Assembly: GCA_910586555.1 (NCBI GenBank)
Contig: CAJUJY010000007.1
Location: forward strand, 29,957-93,956
Source of the DNA: an uncultured Lachnospiraceae bacterium
Lineage (GTDB): Bacteria > Bacillota > Clostridia > Lachnospirales > Lachnospiraceae
Direction: 5' to 3'
DNA: 64,000 nt
The notes under the pieces were generated by a model. That model had not been told where the DNA came from and made no database searches. It was given only the letters and a program-made list of their open reading frames with translations. The position numbers were made by a program, and so were the translations under genes. Below, piece after piece: positions 43,586 to 52,058 of this stretch. Numbering within the stretch: the stretch's first letter is position 1; each line of letters starts with the position of its first letter.

Positions 43586-43627
43586 AACAATTTCCTCCAT
43601 TCTGGAAATTTCCCACCCATATTATAT

Positions 43628-43835
43628 GCTCAAACGGATATCACAATCTACATTGTAAACAACCAATGATTTCAAGCAACCATAATAATAAACAAAAATT
43701 ACAAACAGTTAAATATTGCAAGCAAGCAGGTATTGAAACTTGTAAATCATTTTATTTCCACTTTTAAAACCATTATAAATTAAACTTACTGCTTAAAAAA
43801 GTATAAATTTAAAAAATTTATTTAATAGATTTAAA
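43628..43835. repeat. Strongly decayed palindromic repeat, copy 6
   Basis: It begins CTCAAACGGATATCACAATC, like copy 5, and ends TTTATTTAATAGATTTAAA where complete copies have CTTACTTAATGAGGTTAAA. AAACTTACTGCTTAAAAAAGT in between corresponds to the CCGCTTAAGAAGCG region. The order of modules is kept, but pairing is mostly lost. Confidence 0.4.
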
Positions 43836-43838
43836 TAT

Positions 43839-46800
43839 TTACCAATATTTTTCCTCTATCCTCTGGCAAATCTGTCTGTCTATATCTGATACAGCTTCTA
43901 TTGAAGATGTCATAAGCCTTGCCCTCTCCTTTGCAAGTTCTGACATTTTATTATAATAATCTTTATCTTCTTTGTATTTTAAAATCTGTTCCGTCATTTC
44001 ACTAAAATTATTAACAGCAAAATCCTCTCCCCCTGCTGTATAAACATCACCTTTTTTAAGGTAAACACCAGGCTTTCCCTTTGAAAATGCTTCTATTACA
44101 GAGAAACCCCCACCAAGCCTGTCAGGATTTACATATAAATTACAGATTTCCATAAGGGCAAGTACATCATCACAATAACCAGTAAATAATGAATTAGAAG
44201 CCACTACAGGGTATTCTTCCATAAGAGTGTTATAATTATCCATAATACCTGCAAAAACCACATAACAATCAGATTTGCAAACTTCTTGTAGCATTTCCAT
44301 AAAACTATTTGTAATTTCAAATTCAAGATGTATACCCACTATAACAAGTATAAATTTATTATCTGGCAGTCCTTTTTCTATACGTGAAAACTTTTTTTTC
44401 TGGGGTTTTAATTCAAAAGTAAATCTGCTTTCTATAATATCAGTATCCTTATCTGCATAAAACTCTTTTTCTTCACTTGTAAGCCTCCTGCCTAGAATTT
44501 TCATTTTATTTTCAGTTTTTGGAAGAGTCGAAAAAGCAAGTGACATTGATGCACATGGAATTATATTTCCACATAAATCAGCTAATATGCTTCCCATACC
44601 TACTGATAATATATAATATGGCTTTATTTTATTAATAATATGTGCAAGGACTTTCATTCTATATGGTAATGGCAAATTATCTGGAAGCTGCAAAAATGGC
44701 ACCATATCCTGCCCAATTTTAATTTCATTAATATCGTTAAGTTCCTTTCGGAGAGTTGCAAAATAAAATCCGTATAATGGCACATATCCATTTAAAAGAC
44801 AAAATTCTGTAGTATTTATAAGTACAACATTTTTACCTATAGCTTTTAATGTTTTTACCCTTTCCATAATAGTATTTGTTGGTGCATGAGTATTATCTAG
44901 AAACTGTGCTGTCATTATCATTATCAAATTTTTATTTCTTTTTTCATATGGTATTTTTTCAAAATAATTTTTTAAATCCTTTAAATATCCTTTATAACAT
45001 TTATCATATAATTTATCAATTATATTAAATGACTGTTTATCCATTGATACTTGTTTAATAAGTGATAACCGCTTAAACTGTTGGTATACAAAATATATAT
45101 TTTCATTATTAATTTTGCTACATTCCAATATATCTGATAAATATAGATTTGTATAAAAAATATTCTGGCTTAACTTCATAATAATTGAATACAATGTAAG
45201 CCTGTAATAAAGATATTCTTTTTCAGAATCATAATTTTTTTCTAATTCATATAATAAAACCCTACAAAGACAACACCATAGTCCTGTAATTTTCTTATCA
45301 TTTTCTATTTCTGAATCAGCAAGTTCTAATAAAAATTTTAAAAAATCTTCTATAGTTTTACTTTCTTTTAGATAATATACTCTATTTATTAATGAAGAAT
45401 ATATGTCGTTTTTTTGTATTTTTATAAAATAGTTTATAAGATTTTTTATTTCTAAATTATCTTTAAATTCTTTTTTATTATTCTGTTCTATATATATTAT
45501 TTCTTCAAAAAAAAATGAATACAATTCCTGGACAATATTGTATAACCCTTTTATATCTGTTACAAACCAGATTTTTTTAGTTGTTTTCATATATTTATCT
45601 ATTATATCACAAAGACAGTAAAGAAGCTTTTCTTCACATTCCTCAATAACAGAATAATAAATATTAACCAGACTGTCATTATTATGTTCTTCTACAAACT
45701 TCCTTAATTCTTCCCCTTGTTTTTCAACATAGCAGTATATTGTTTTATTGCAGTAACCTTCAGTTATTTCTTTCAGGCTTTTTTCTGCCATCCCATGTAT
45801 CTTCGCACCAGCAGATGCATTTATAAATTCTATATCTTTAATATTTTCTATTCTTCTTTCAATCCATCTCCTGTATATATCAAGCGTTTTACTTGTATAA
45901 ATTTCTCCATCATTCATAGCCTTTACTTTTCGCAGGCTCTTTTTATTTTGTAATTTCCTGCCTATTCCTCCTGCATGGGTATTATCACCTGTATATCCCA
46001 TATCAAGACCAGTACATATTACACGCCTGCATCCCATACGTATTACAAAATCTATAATAAATGTAGCTACTGAACCACCACTCTGGTAAGCTGTAAGATT
46101 ATTTTTTTCAGTATATTCTTTTGATTCCTCAATTCCTTCCTGATATGCAATATACCTTTTTCCATTATATTCTGATACTAGGTTATATGCTGCTGTAGAA
46201 AGATATATTAATGGAACACCACAATCTTCTATGCCTTTAGTTTGCCATCTTGTTTCCTTTTTAGCATCAATAGCTACAATATATCCAGGCAATATATTTT
46301 CTGATACTAATTTTTTAGCAGCTTTTGCTACACATATAATTACTGCATCTTCCCTGTTTAAAAACTTACGCAAATAATCCATGCTGTTATCAAGTGAAGG
46401 TCCTGCTCCTGTAATTATTATATCTTTACCTTTTAATTTATCTTTAAGATTATCTGCTGGTTCATCATTAAGCTTTTGGTTATTTTTAAAATTATAAAGC
46501 ATTACATTTCTAAGATTATCAGAAGAACTTATATTTACCCAGTAATTTTCAAGTAATTCACGTATTGCATCGTTTTCTATAGTTTTAACTGAAGGATACC
46601 ATATTTTATATATTGTACTGTCATTCTGGCTGCTTTCTTTAAACCATTTTGCATAGTTTTCTGCTTTATTACATAATACTATTTTTACATTTTTATTAGA
46701 AAGAACCGTTCTCATATCAGTATACATCATGCATATTCTAAGTTGTTCCAAATCACTTTCAAGAACTATTATTTCTTCAAGTCCAGGCAAAGATGCTATA

Positions 46801-47402
46801 TATCTTACATGATATCCCATTCCAAGACCTATTATTATGCATTTTCCAGTAAATTTGCTATTTAATTCATCTCCATATATTATTGCTTCATGCCATGGAT
46901 TAACAGAAGAAGCAAGGAGGACTTGTCCATATTGCTTTGTTTCTACAGATAAAACTGCATCTCCTGTATTTGCCCATTGGAAAACATATTCTCTTATATT
47001 ACTTTCTTCAGCCGCCATAAGAATATTATAAAGGTTAATATCTTTATCTTTAAGAATATTCATATTATCTTCCCAATATACTATTGGTTCACCATTTAAT
47101 TCGTTAACCAGGCAGGACTGTATATCAAAAAGTGCAGGCATAAGCCGGTTTTCATATATATCAGCAAGAAAAACTTCATTACGGCTTTCAGAAGCTTCAA
47201 GAAGTTCCTGCCAAATTGGAAACAGAAATTCTATAATTGTATTAAATCTTGCTTCTTCTGCATAATTAAAAAACTGCATGCCACATCTGGTTAATGTCAT
47301 AGTACAAGCATTTCCTTTTATATAATTTTGTTTTCTATAAAAATAAACTGCCTGTGTTACACAATGTAACATTTCTCTGGCTTCTTCTAATAACCTTTTC
47401 AT
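43839..47402 (-). CDS. Maf (MptE-like) flagellin glycosyltransferase fused to a GT-B glycosyltransferase
   Basis: An 1187-residue fusion. Residues 1-600 are a Maf/DUF115 protein: GKCIIIGLGMGYHVRYIA, then IITGAGPSLDNSMDYLRKF, AIDAKKETRWQ, YQSGGSVATFIIDFVI and GLDMGYTGDNTHAGG. Residues 610-1187 are homologous from end to end with paralogues A and B (YCYVEKQGEELRKFVEEH ... DDVLALMEICNLYVNPDRLGGGFSVIEAF). Maf proteins transfer nonulosonic acids to flagellin; the second half would add or extend a glycan. The ribosome binding site is weak. The gene follows the stand-alone Maf gene by 30 bases. Fusion in a single frame, with no stop or frameshift, is clear from the sequence. Confidence 0.88.
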   Translation of the reverse strand: MKRLLEEAREMLHCVTQAVYFYRKQNYIKGNACTMTLTRCGMQFFNYAEEARFNTIIEFLFPIWQELLEASESRNEVFLADIYENRLMPALFDIQSCLVNELNGEPIVYWEDNMNILKDKDINLYNILMAAEESNIREYVFQWANTGDAVLSVETKQYGQVLLASSVNPWHEAIIYGDELNSKFTGKCIIIGLGMGYHVRYIASLPGLEEIIVLESDLEQLRICMMYTDMRTVLSNKNVKIVLCNKAENYAKWFKESSQNDSTIYKIWYPSVKTIENDAIRELLENYWVNISSSDNLRNVMLYNFKNNQKLNDEPADNLKDKLKGKDIIITGAGPSLDNSMDYLRKFLNREDAVIICVAKAAKKLVSENILPGYIVAIDAKKETRWQTKGIEDCGVPLIYLSTAAYNLVSEYNGKRYIAYQEGIEESKEYTEKNNLTAYQSGGSVATFIIDFVIRMGCRRVICTGLDMGYTGDNTHAGGIGRKLQNKKSLRKVKAMNDGEIYTSKTLDIYRRWIERRIENIKDIEFINASAGAKIHGMAEKSLKEITEGYCNKTIYCYVEKQGEELRKFVEEHNNDSLVNIYYSVIEECEEKLLYCLCDIIDKYMKTTKKIWFVTDIKGLYNIVQELYSFFFEEIIYIEQNNKKEFKDNLEIKNLINYFIKIQKNDIYSSLINRVYYLKESKTIEDFLKFLLELADSEIENDKKITGLWCCLCRVLLYELEKNYDSEKEYLYYRLTLYSIIMKLSQNIFYTNLYLSDILECSKINNENIYFVYQQFKRLSLIKQVSMDKQSFNIIDKLYDKCYKGYLKDLKNYFEKIPYEKRNKNLIMIMTAQFLDNTHAPTNTIMERVKTLKAIGKNVVLINTTEFCLLNGYVPLYGFYFATLRKELNDINEIKIGQDMVPFLQLPDNLPLPYRMKVLAHIINKIKPYYILSVGMGSILADLCGNIIPCASMSLAFSTLPKTENKMKILGRRLTSEEKEFYADKDTDIIESRFTFELKPQKKKFSRIEKGLPDNKFILVIVGIHLEFEITNSFMEMLQEVCKSDCYVVFAGIMDNYNTLMEEYPVVASNSLFTGYCDDVLALMEICNLYVNPDRLGGGFSVIEAFSKGKPGVYLKKGDVYTAGGEDFAVNNFSEMTEQILKYKEDKDYYNKMSELAKERARLMTSSIEAVSDIDRQICQRIEEKYW

Positions 47403-47432
47403 AATATATTATAAATCCCCCATATTCCAAAC

Positions 47433-49262
47433 CTATATTTGCTCTAGTGTTTCTTCAAGAACTGGTGTAAGTTTTTCAACTGCATCTATTAATGCTTTAT
47501 ATATTGCAACTGAAATTTCTAAAGTTTTTTTCATATTTTCATCTTCATCTTCAGAAAGGTTATTTACAGTTACTAAATCTTTTGCAACTGTGTTAGTTAT
47601 ATATACATCAAGAATATCATAAGCCTCCTGTTTTTCAAGAAATTTATTAATTTTATTAATTTTTTTCAAATTCTTAGATTCATTTTTTGTACCATTATTT
47701 TTATTATTAATAGATTTTACCAGCCTGTCTGCTACTTTAATACCTTCTTTTGATTTATCTTTAATATCTGCAAATTCTTTTTTTAAACAAAGTATCTCTT
47801 CTCTTACTTTATTATATTCATCACCAATAAATGTATATGGCATATTTTCTAACAAATTGCTAAATGAAAACTCTTCTTTACAATATTCATTAATTACCTC
47901 AGAAAGTTTCATAACCTTAGAACCATGAATAAGAGCTCCTCCCTCTGTTGCATCTATTACATTTATCCCTTTTATATCTCTTATAGAATTTTCAAGCCAT
48001 TCAAGATATATAAGCCAGTCATAACGTGACCATACTTTTCCGCCATTTATAGCATCAACTTGTTTTTTACCACTTTTCTCACCTATTATCTTCTTTACAA
48101 CTCCTCCTGCATGGGTTGCCTCCCCGTCGTATGCAAGATCCTGGCCTATAAATATAATATTTTTTAAATTCATAGACAGGCATACTGAAAATGCTGCTGT
48201 AGCTACCGACCCGCCACTATTATAAGTTGGAAAAAACCTATTAAATTTATTATATAAACTATACATATATACAGAACCCCTAAACCATATTTTACGTCCT
48301 GTATGCATTTCCATCATTTTATTTTTTGCTTCAAGTACACAGAATAATGGAATATTATGACATCTTTCATCTTTAAGATGTCCTTCTGCTTTTTTTGCAT
48401 CAATTGTAATAATAGCATCAAATTTAATATTATGTCTTAAAAGATGTTTTACAGCAGTATCAGTTGCAAATATAAAAGCCTTTCCTTCTGCTCTTTTTAA
48501 TTCATCTATGTTTTTATCTAATGAAGGACCTGCTGCTACAATAATCGCAGGAAGTTCTTCTGGAATTTTCCCTATAAACTCTGAAACATAATTACTCTCT
48601 TTTATAAATTTAAGATTTTTAATAGCATTATTTACAAGCATATCTGACAAATATCTTTCAGTATCAATATTTACTTTTGCAAGATTGTTTGCACTATATA
48701 CCATATTTAAAAATTCTTCAAATTCACTAATATATATTTTATCATATACTGGGTGGTTGCATATTATCTGTGCAGAAATAGATAGCCAGTCTGTTTCTTT
48801 TTGTAATATTTCTTTAAATTCATTCTTGTTTATATTGTTAATAGACAAATAGATACGCACATCACATATAATATCTGAAATATCAATATTATTTAATGCA
48901 TATAAAAATACTGATATATCTGGTTCATATAAATAAACCTTTGCATCTGACTTAAGCCTCCTTAACATTTCTTTTATAAATAGTCCATTTCCTATTCCAA
49001 ACATTACAACTGATACATTAATATTTTGGAATTCATACTGGTCTGCCCATTTTTTAGCTTCTGTTAATGGCCTGTATAAACTGTTAAGCCTGTACTTTGT
49101 ATTATCTTTTTCTACTACAAGGGCTTTATTGCCATCTTTTGTATTTGTTTCTTCTATATTATTATATGAATATTCCTTTCCAGCAAATATTCTTTCCAGC
49201 TTATTATACAAAACAGGACGCATACCCTTTATTAAAGACATATTCTGTTCTAAACAGTCCAT
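47433..49262 (-). CDS. Maf/MptE-like motility accessory protein (flagellin glycosyltransferase)
   Basis: A 609-residue DUF115 protein. VVMFGIGNGLFIKEML is the N-terminal nucleotide-fold part. The core has IIVAAGPSLDKNIDELKRAEGKAFIF, ITIDAKKAEG, YNSGGSVATAAFSVCLSM and FIGQDLAYDGEATHAGG. The last 120 residues are a helical, lysine-rich tail. Known Maf proteins attach pseudaminic or legionaminic acid to serine or threonine of flagellin and are needed for motility. AAAGGAG precedes the ATG. It lies two genes downstream of fliC and just before the Maf fusion, so it probably shares the flagellin as substrate. Confidence 0.92.
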   Translation of the reverse strand: MDCLEQNMSLIKGMRPVLYNKLERIFAGKEYSYNNIEETNTKDGNKALVVEKDNTKYRLNSLYRPLTEAKKWADQYEFQNINVSVVMFGIGNGLFIKEMLRRLKSDAKVYLYEPDISVFLYALNNIDISDIICDVRIYLSINNINKNEFKEILQKETDWLSISAQIICNHPVYDKIYISEFEEFLNMVYSANNLAKVNIDTERYLSDMLVNNAIKNLKFIKESNYVSEFIGKIPEELPAIIVAAGPSLDKNIDELKRAEGKAFIFATDTAVKHLLRHNIKFDAIITIDAKKAEGHLKDERCHNIPLFCVLEAKNKMMEMHTGRKIWFRGSVYMYSLYNKFNRFFPTYNSGGSVATAAFSVCLSMNLKNIIFIGQDLAYDGEATHAGGVVKKIIGEKSGKKQVDAINGGKVWSRYDWLIYLEWLENSIRDIKGINVIDATEGGALIHGSKVMKLSEVINEYCKEEFSFSNLLENMPYTFIGDEYNKVREEILCLKKEFADIKDKSKEGIKVADRLVKSINNKNNGTKNESKNLKKINKINKFLEKQEAYDILDVYITNTVAKDLVTVNNLSEDEDENMKKTLEISVAIYKALIDAVEKLTPVLEETLEQI

Positions 49263-49289
49263 CAGAAAAACTCCTTTCGTTTCTTTTAT

Positions 49290-49604
49290 TTATTCCATAT
49301 TTTCTAAAAGTTCATTCATATATTCCAGATAATCATACTGTAGTATATCTGCAAGCAATACCATATCCCTGTCTTCAAGTGCTCCCATTGCATCTTTTAA
49401 TGTATTAGTAATCTTCACTTCATCGAATTCAAATTCTTCATGTTCTGCTTTAAATGTAAAAAGTGTATCTATTGCTATCATTATACTGCCAATTACGACC
49501 TGGAACTTATCTAATGCTTCTTGTAATTTCTGCTGGTAAAAAAGTTCTACTACTTCTTCTATCTCTGTAACAGATTTTGTAACTATGTCTTTTTGCTGGC
49601 TCAT
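49290..49604 (-). CDS. Small acidic helical protein between fliC and maf, function unknown
   Basis: It has 104 residues, no signal peptide and a strongly predicted helical character: SVTEIEEVVELFYQQKLQEALDKFQVVI, then an acidic middle (FKAEHEEFEFDEVKI) and LKDAMGALEDRDMVLLADILQYDYLEYMNELLENM. GGAGG stands before the ATG. It lies behind the fliC terminator and 27 bases before the Maf gene, so it is read with the glycosylation genes or by read-through from fliC. I do not recognise a family. A chaperone or partner of flagellin or Maf is a guess from position. Confidence 0.75.
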   Translation of the reverse strand: MSQQKDIVTKSVTEIEEVVELFYQQKLQEALDKFQVVIGSIMIAIDTLFTFKAEHEEFEFDEVKITNTLKDAMGALEDRDMVLLADILQYDYLEYMNELLENME

Positions 49605-49644
49605 ATCCTGCCTCCTTAATTTTAATTAATAATACTTTTTATAA

Positions 49645-49675
49645 ACAAAAACAGAGCCAGCCTTACGGCCAGCTC
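49645..49675 (-). terminator. fliC terminator
   Basis: On the minus strand AGAGCUGGCC-GUAA-GGCUGGCUCU (two G-U pairs) is followed by GTTTTTGTTT. It lies 27 bases past the flagellin stop. Confidence 0.85.
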
Positions 49676-49701
49676 TATCCGACATACTAACAAACTTATA
49701 A

Positions 49702-50673
49702 TTAACCAAGTAATGAGAGTATACCCTGTGTAGCCTGGTTTGCCTGGGCAAGCATAGACTGGCCAGCCTGCTGTAAGATTGATGATGATGAATAAGCAAC
49801 CATCTCATCAGCAAGGTTAGCGTCACGGATTTTGCTCTCTGATGACTGTAAGTTCTCAGCCATGTTATCAGCGTTAGCAACAGTATGGTCTAATCTGTTC
49901 TGTAAAGCACCAAGTGCAGATCTCTGGATTGAAACTATTGAAATAGCTTTATTAACAACTGAAACTAATCTAGTAATATTCTTTCCAGTTGCATTTTTAG
50001 TATTACCATTAACCTGATCTGTTTTAGGAGTACCTAATACACCATTAGGATCAGCAGCACTACCATCTAAACCTTTAGCAAAATCTTCTATAGCTTTTGC
50101 TACATCTACTGCTTTTGAATTCTTTTCTTTTCCCTGCTGAACAACACCTGCTGGCTGAGTAAGTGCAAGACCAAGACTAGCAGCAGTCATACCACTTATA
50201 CTAAATGAAATTACCTGGCTTGAATTAGCACCAACCTGAAGTACTTTATGTTTAAATCCACCTGAAAGAAGCTTCATTTTGTTGAATTCTGTCTGTGTTG
50301 CAATACGTGTAATTTCTGATGTAAGTGCCCTTACTTCCTTTGCAATTGCAAGACGGTCAGCTGTAACGTATGTATCGTTAGAAGCCTGTACTGTCAGTTC
50401 CCTCATCCTCTGGAGTACTGAATGGATTTCATTCATAGCACCTTCAGCTGTCTGGATAAGTGAAATACCATCCTGTGCATTACGTGAAGCCTGGTTAAGA
50501 CCTCTGATCTGTCCCCTCATCTTTTCACTGATAGAAAGACCAGCAGCATCATCTGCTGCACGGTTTACCCTGTAACCTGAAGATAATTTCTCTGTTCTTT
50601 TTGAAAGAGATGAGTTTGTAATACCTAACATCCTGTTAGCGTTTAACGCTGTCATATTATGCTGTACTATCAT
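49702..50673 (-). CDS. fliC: Flagellin
   Basis: A 323-residue flagellin. The N-terminal D0/D1 region (MIVQHNMTALNANRML, LSSGYRVNRAADDAAGLSISEKMRGQIRGL, RMRELTVQASN) and the C-terminal one (LQSSESKIRDANLADEMVAYSSSSILQQAGQSMLAQANQ, ending ILSLLG) are fully conserved. The central part is short (about residues 145-235), so no large D2/D3 domain exists. It forms the filament after export with FliS. It has its own sigma-28-type promoter, a leader with a CsrA-type hairpin and a terminator. The short middle with Ser/Thr/Asn residues is the likely target of the Maf enzymes downstream. Confidence 0.98.
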   Translation of the reverse strand: MIVQHNMTALNANRMLGITNSSLSKRTEKLSSGYRVNRAADDAAGLSISEKMRGQIRGLNQASRNAQDGISLIQTAEGAMNEIHSVLQRMRELTVQASNDTYVTADRLAIAKEVRALTSEITRIATQTEFNKMKLLSGGFKHKVLQVGANSSQVISFSISGMTAASLGLALTQPAGVVQQGKEKNSKAVDVAKAIEDFAKGLDGSAADPNGVLGTPKTDQVNGNTKNATGKNITRLVSVVNKAISIVSIQRSALGALQNRLDHTVANADNMAENLQSSESKIRDANLADEMVAYSSSSILQQAGQSMLAQANQATQGILSLLG

Positions 50674-50680
50674 ATTTAAT

Positions 50681-50715
50681 TCCTCCTTGAAACTATAATC
50701 TCATCCATGAGATTA
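50681..50715 (-). promoter_or_regulatory. Predicted CsrA-binding hairpin and Shine-Dalgarno GGA of fliC
   Basis: On the mRNA TAATCTCA-TGGA-TGAGATTA (50715-50696) is an 8-bp stem with GGA in a four-base loop, and AAGGAGGA (about 50688-50680) is the Shine-Dalgarno, 20 bases further on. The loop and its flank (CAUGGAUGAG) fit the CsrA consensus (RUACARGGAUGU). Two GGA sites, one in the Shine-Dalgarno, is the layout of the Bacillus hag leader. Confidence 0.7.
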
Positions 50716-50817
50716 GTAATAATTACTGTTTTATACCCTGCAATATCAGCCCGTACACATCAATCCAGAGTAAGTGTCCCTATGGACAATCCGGTATAAT
50801 TACTTTACCTGATATAT

Positions 50818-50844
50818 ATATCGGATAGCCTGTAAAAAACTTTA
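50818..50844 (-). promoter_or_regulatory. Sigma-28 (SigD/FliA) promoter of fliC
   Basis: On the minus strand TAAA (50844-50841), exactly 15 bases, TCCGATAT (50825-50818). The consensus is TAAA-N15-GCCGATAA, so -35 is perfect and the -10 differs in two positions. The leader to the flagellin ATG is about 138 bases. Confidence 0.75.
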
Positions 50845-50896
50845 GCAACTTTATGAAATTTTTTATAATTATTTTTTTAGTATACACTATCCTGGG

Positions 50897-51382
50897 TTAT
50901 TTCCGGCTGTCTACAAAGTATGACTGCCATTCCCTGTGCTGGTTGGACATATTTTTATAGTATGAAACGGCTGTTTTATTACTTACTTTAAAGTCTTTTA
51001 TGCTACTTCTTTTATCTGAAAGAAATTTTTTAAATTTTTCCTTGTTTTTATATTCAAGGTTCTCTATTTCAACACCTATATCTGTAATAGTCCTGATATA
51101 GTTTTGCATTTCCAGTATCTGCTGTCTGTATAGATTGGGATTTTCTTTTACAACACTGCTTATTCTGTCAAAAAGTGACTGGAATCCCTGGTCTATATTA
51201 AGTACTTCATTAATTTTTACTTCTTTCTCACTTACTATTCTGTCAAAACTGTCTGCATCTACTTCTTCCTGGCTTAATATCCTGTTTTGTTCTTTTGTAA
51301 GTTCTAAAAGGTCTTTTATTAGTTCAAGCTTTTTACGGAGTGAACTATGCAATACTGATATATACGTATTAATATTATCCAT
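50897..51382 (-). CDS. Coiled-coil flagellar protein, FliT/FlgN-like export chaperone candidate
   Basis: It has 161 residues, almost entirely helical and charged (LHSSLRKKLELIKDLLELTKEQNRILSQEEVDADSFDRIVSEKEVKINEVL), and ends in a basic segment. Length, heptad pattern and place directly after fliS fit a FliT-type chaperone for FliD or an FlgN-like protein, but sequence motifs are weak. A separate, clearer FlgN is at 61588. It lies 147 bases after fliS and is followed by the fliC promoter. Confidence 0.6.
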   Translation of the reverse strand: MDNINTYISVLHSSLRKKLELIKDLLELTKEQNRILSQEEVDADSFDRIVSEKEVKINEVLNIDQGFQSLFDRISSVVKENPNLYRQQILEMQNYIRTITDIGVEIENLEYKNKEKFKKFLSDKRSSIKDFKVSNKTAVSYYKNMSNQHREWQSYFVDSRK

Positions 51383-51529
51383 AAGTTACCCCATTTCTAT
51401 TATATATATTTATGTGTTTACTAATTATAATTTCATTAATTATCCCATTTATATAACACAATTACATGATATATTTTTATAATATAAACTATATTCCAAT
51501 ATATAATATAGTTTATAAATTTTATATTT

Positions 51530-51916
51530 TTAAGTTACATTATTAAGACGCATTACTTCTTTCCATGTATCACGCATAGTTTTAATATGTCTAAGTGCTT
51601 CATTTAATATATCTTTATCTTTACGCATATTAGCCTCTACAAGCCTTCTGTATATATAATCATATACCTTATCAAATTCACTTGCTACTGGGTATTTCAT
51701 ATCAAGTGTGGCACGCAGCTCTACTATAATTTTTTCTGCTTTTATTATATTTGTATTTGCCTTTGAAATATCATTTTCTTCTATGCTTTCAATTGCAATA
51801 TTACAAAATTTCACAGCCCCGTCATAAAGCATAAGTGTAAGTCTTGCAGGAGATGCTGTGTTTACAGAATTTTGTTTATAAAAGTTTGCTGCATTTGTAT
51901 TGCTATATTTTGCCAT
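51530..51916 (-). CDS. fliS: Flagellin export chaperone FliS
   Basis: A 128-residue helical protein. YKQNSVNTASPARLTLMLYDGAVKFCNIAIESIEENDISKANTNIIKAEKIIVEL and ASEFDKVYDYIYRRLVEANMRKD are the FliS signatures. It binds the C-terminus of flagellin, prevents its assembly in the cytoplasm and in some bacteria works with FliW. TGGAGG precedes the ATG. A long hairpin separates it from fliD upstream. Confidence 0.97.
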   Translation of the reverse strand: MAKYSNTNAANFYKQNSVNTASPARLTLMLYDGAVKFCNIAIESIEENDISKANTNIIKAEKIIVELRATLDMKYPVASEFDKVYDYIYRRLVEANMRKDKDILNEALRHIKTMRDTWKEVMRLNNVT

Positions 51917-51955
51917 AACTTACCTCCATGTATTTGTTACGCTTTGTAGAATTAC

Positions 51956-51997
51956 AGCGAAGGGATACTGTTATACAATATCCCTCCGCTTTTTAAT
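51956..51997 (+). terminator. Hairpin between fliD and fliS with a T run on the plus strand
   Basis: AGCGAAGGGATACTG and CAATATCCCTCCGCT form a stem of about 15 bp, followed on the plus strand by TTTTTAA. On the gene-bearing minus strand the A run precedes the stem, so for the fliD-fliS transcript it is a leader hairpin and not a normal terminator. As a terminator it would only serve transcription running antisense to fliS and the 51-kb region. Confidence 0.55.
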
Positions 51998-52058
51998 AGT
52001 ACTGCCCTTTATAGCCTTTAATTATGGCTGGCATCCACTATGTAATAAATAAATGTTA

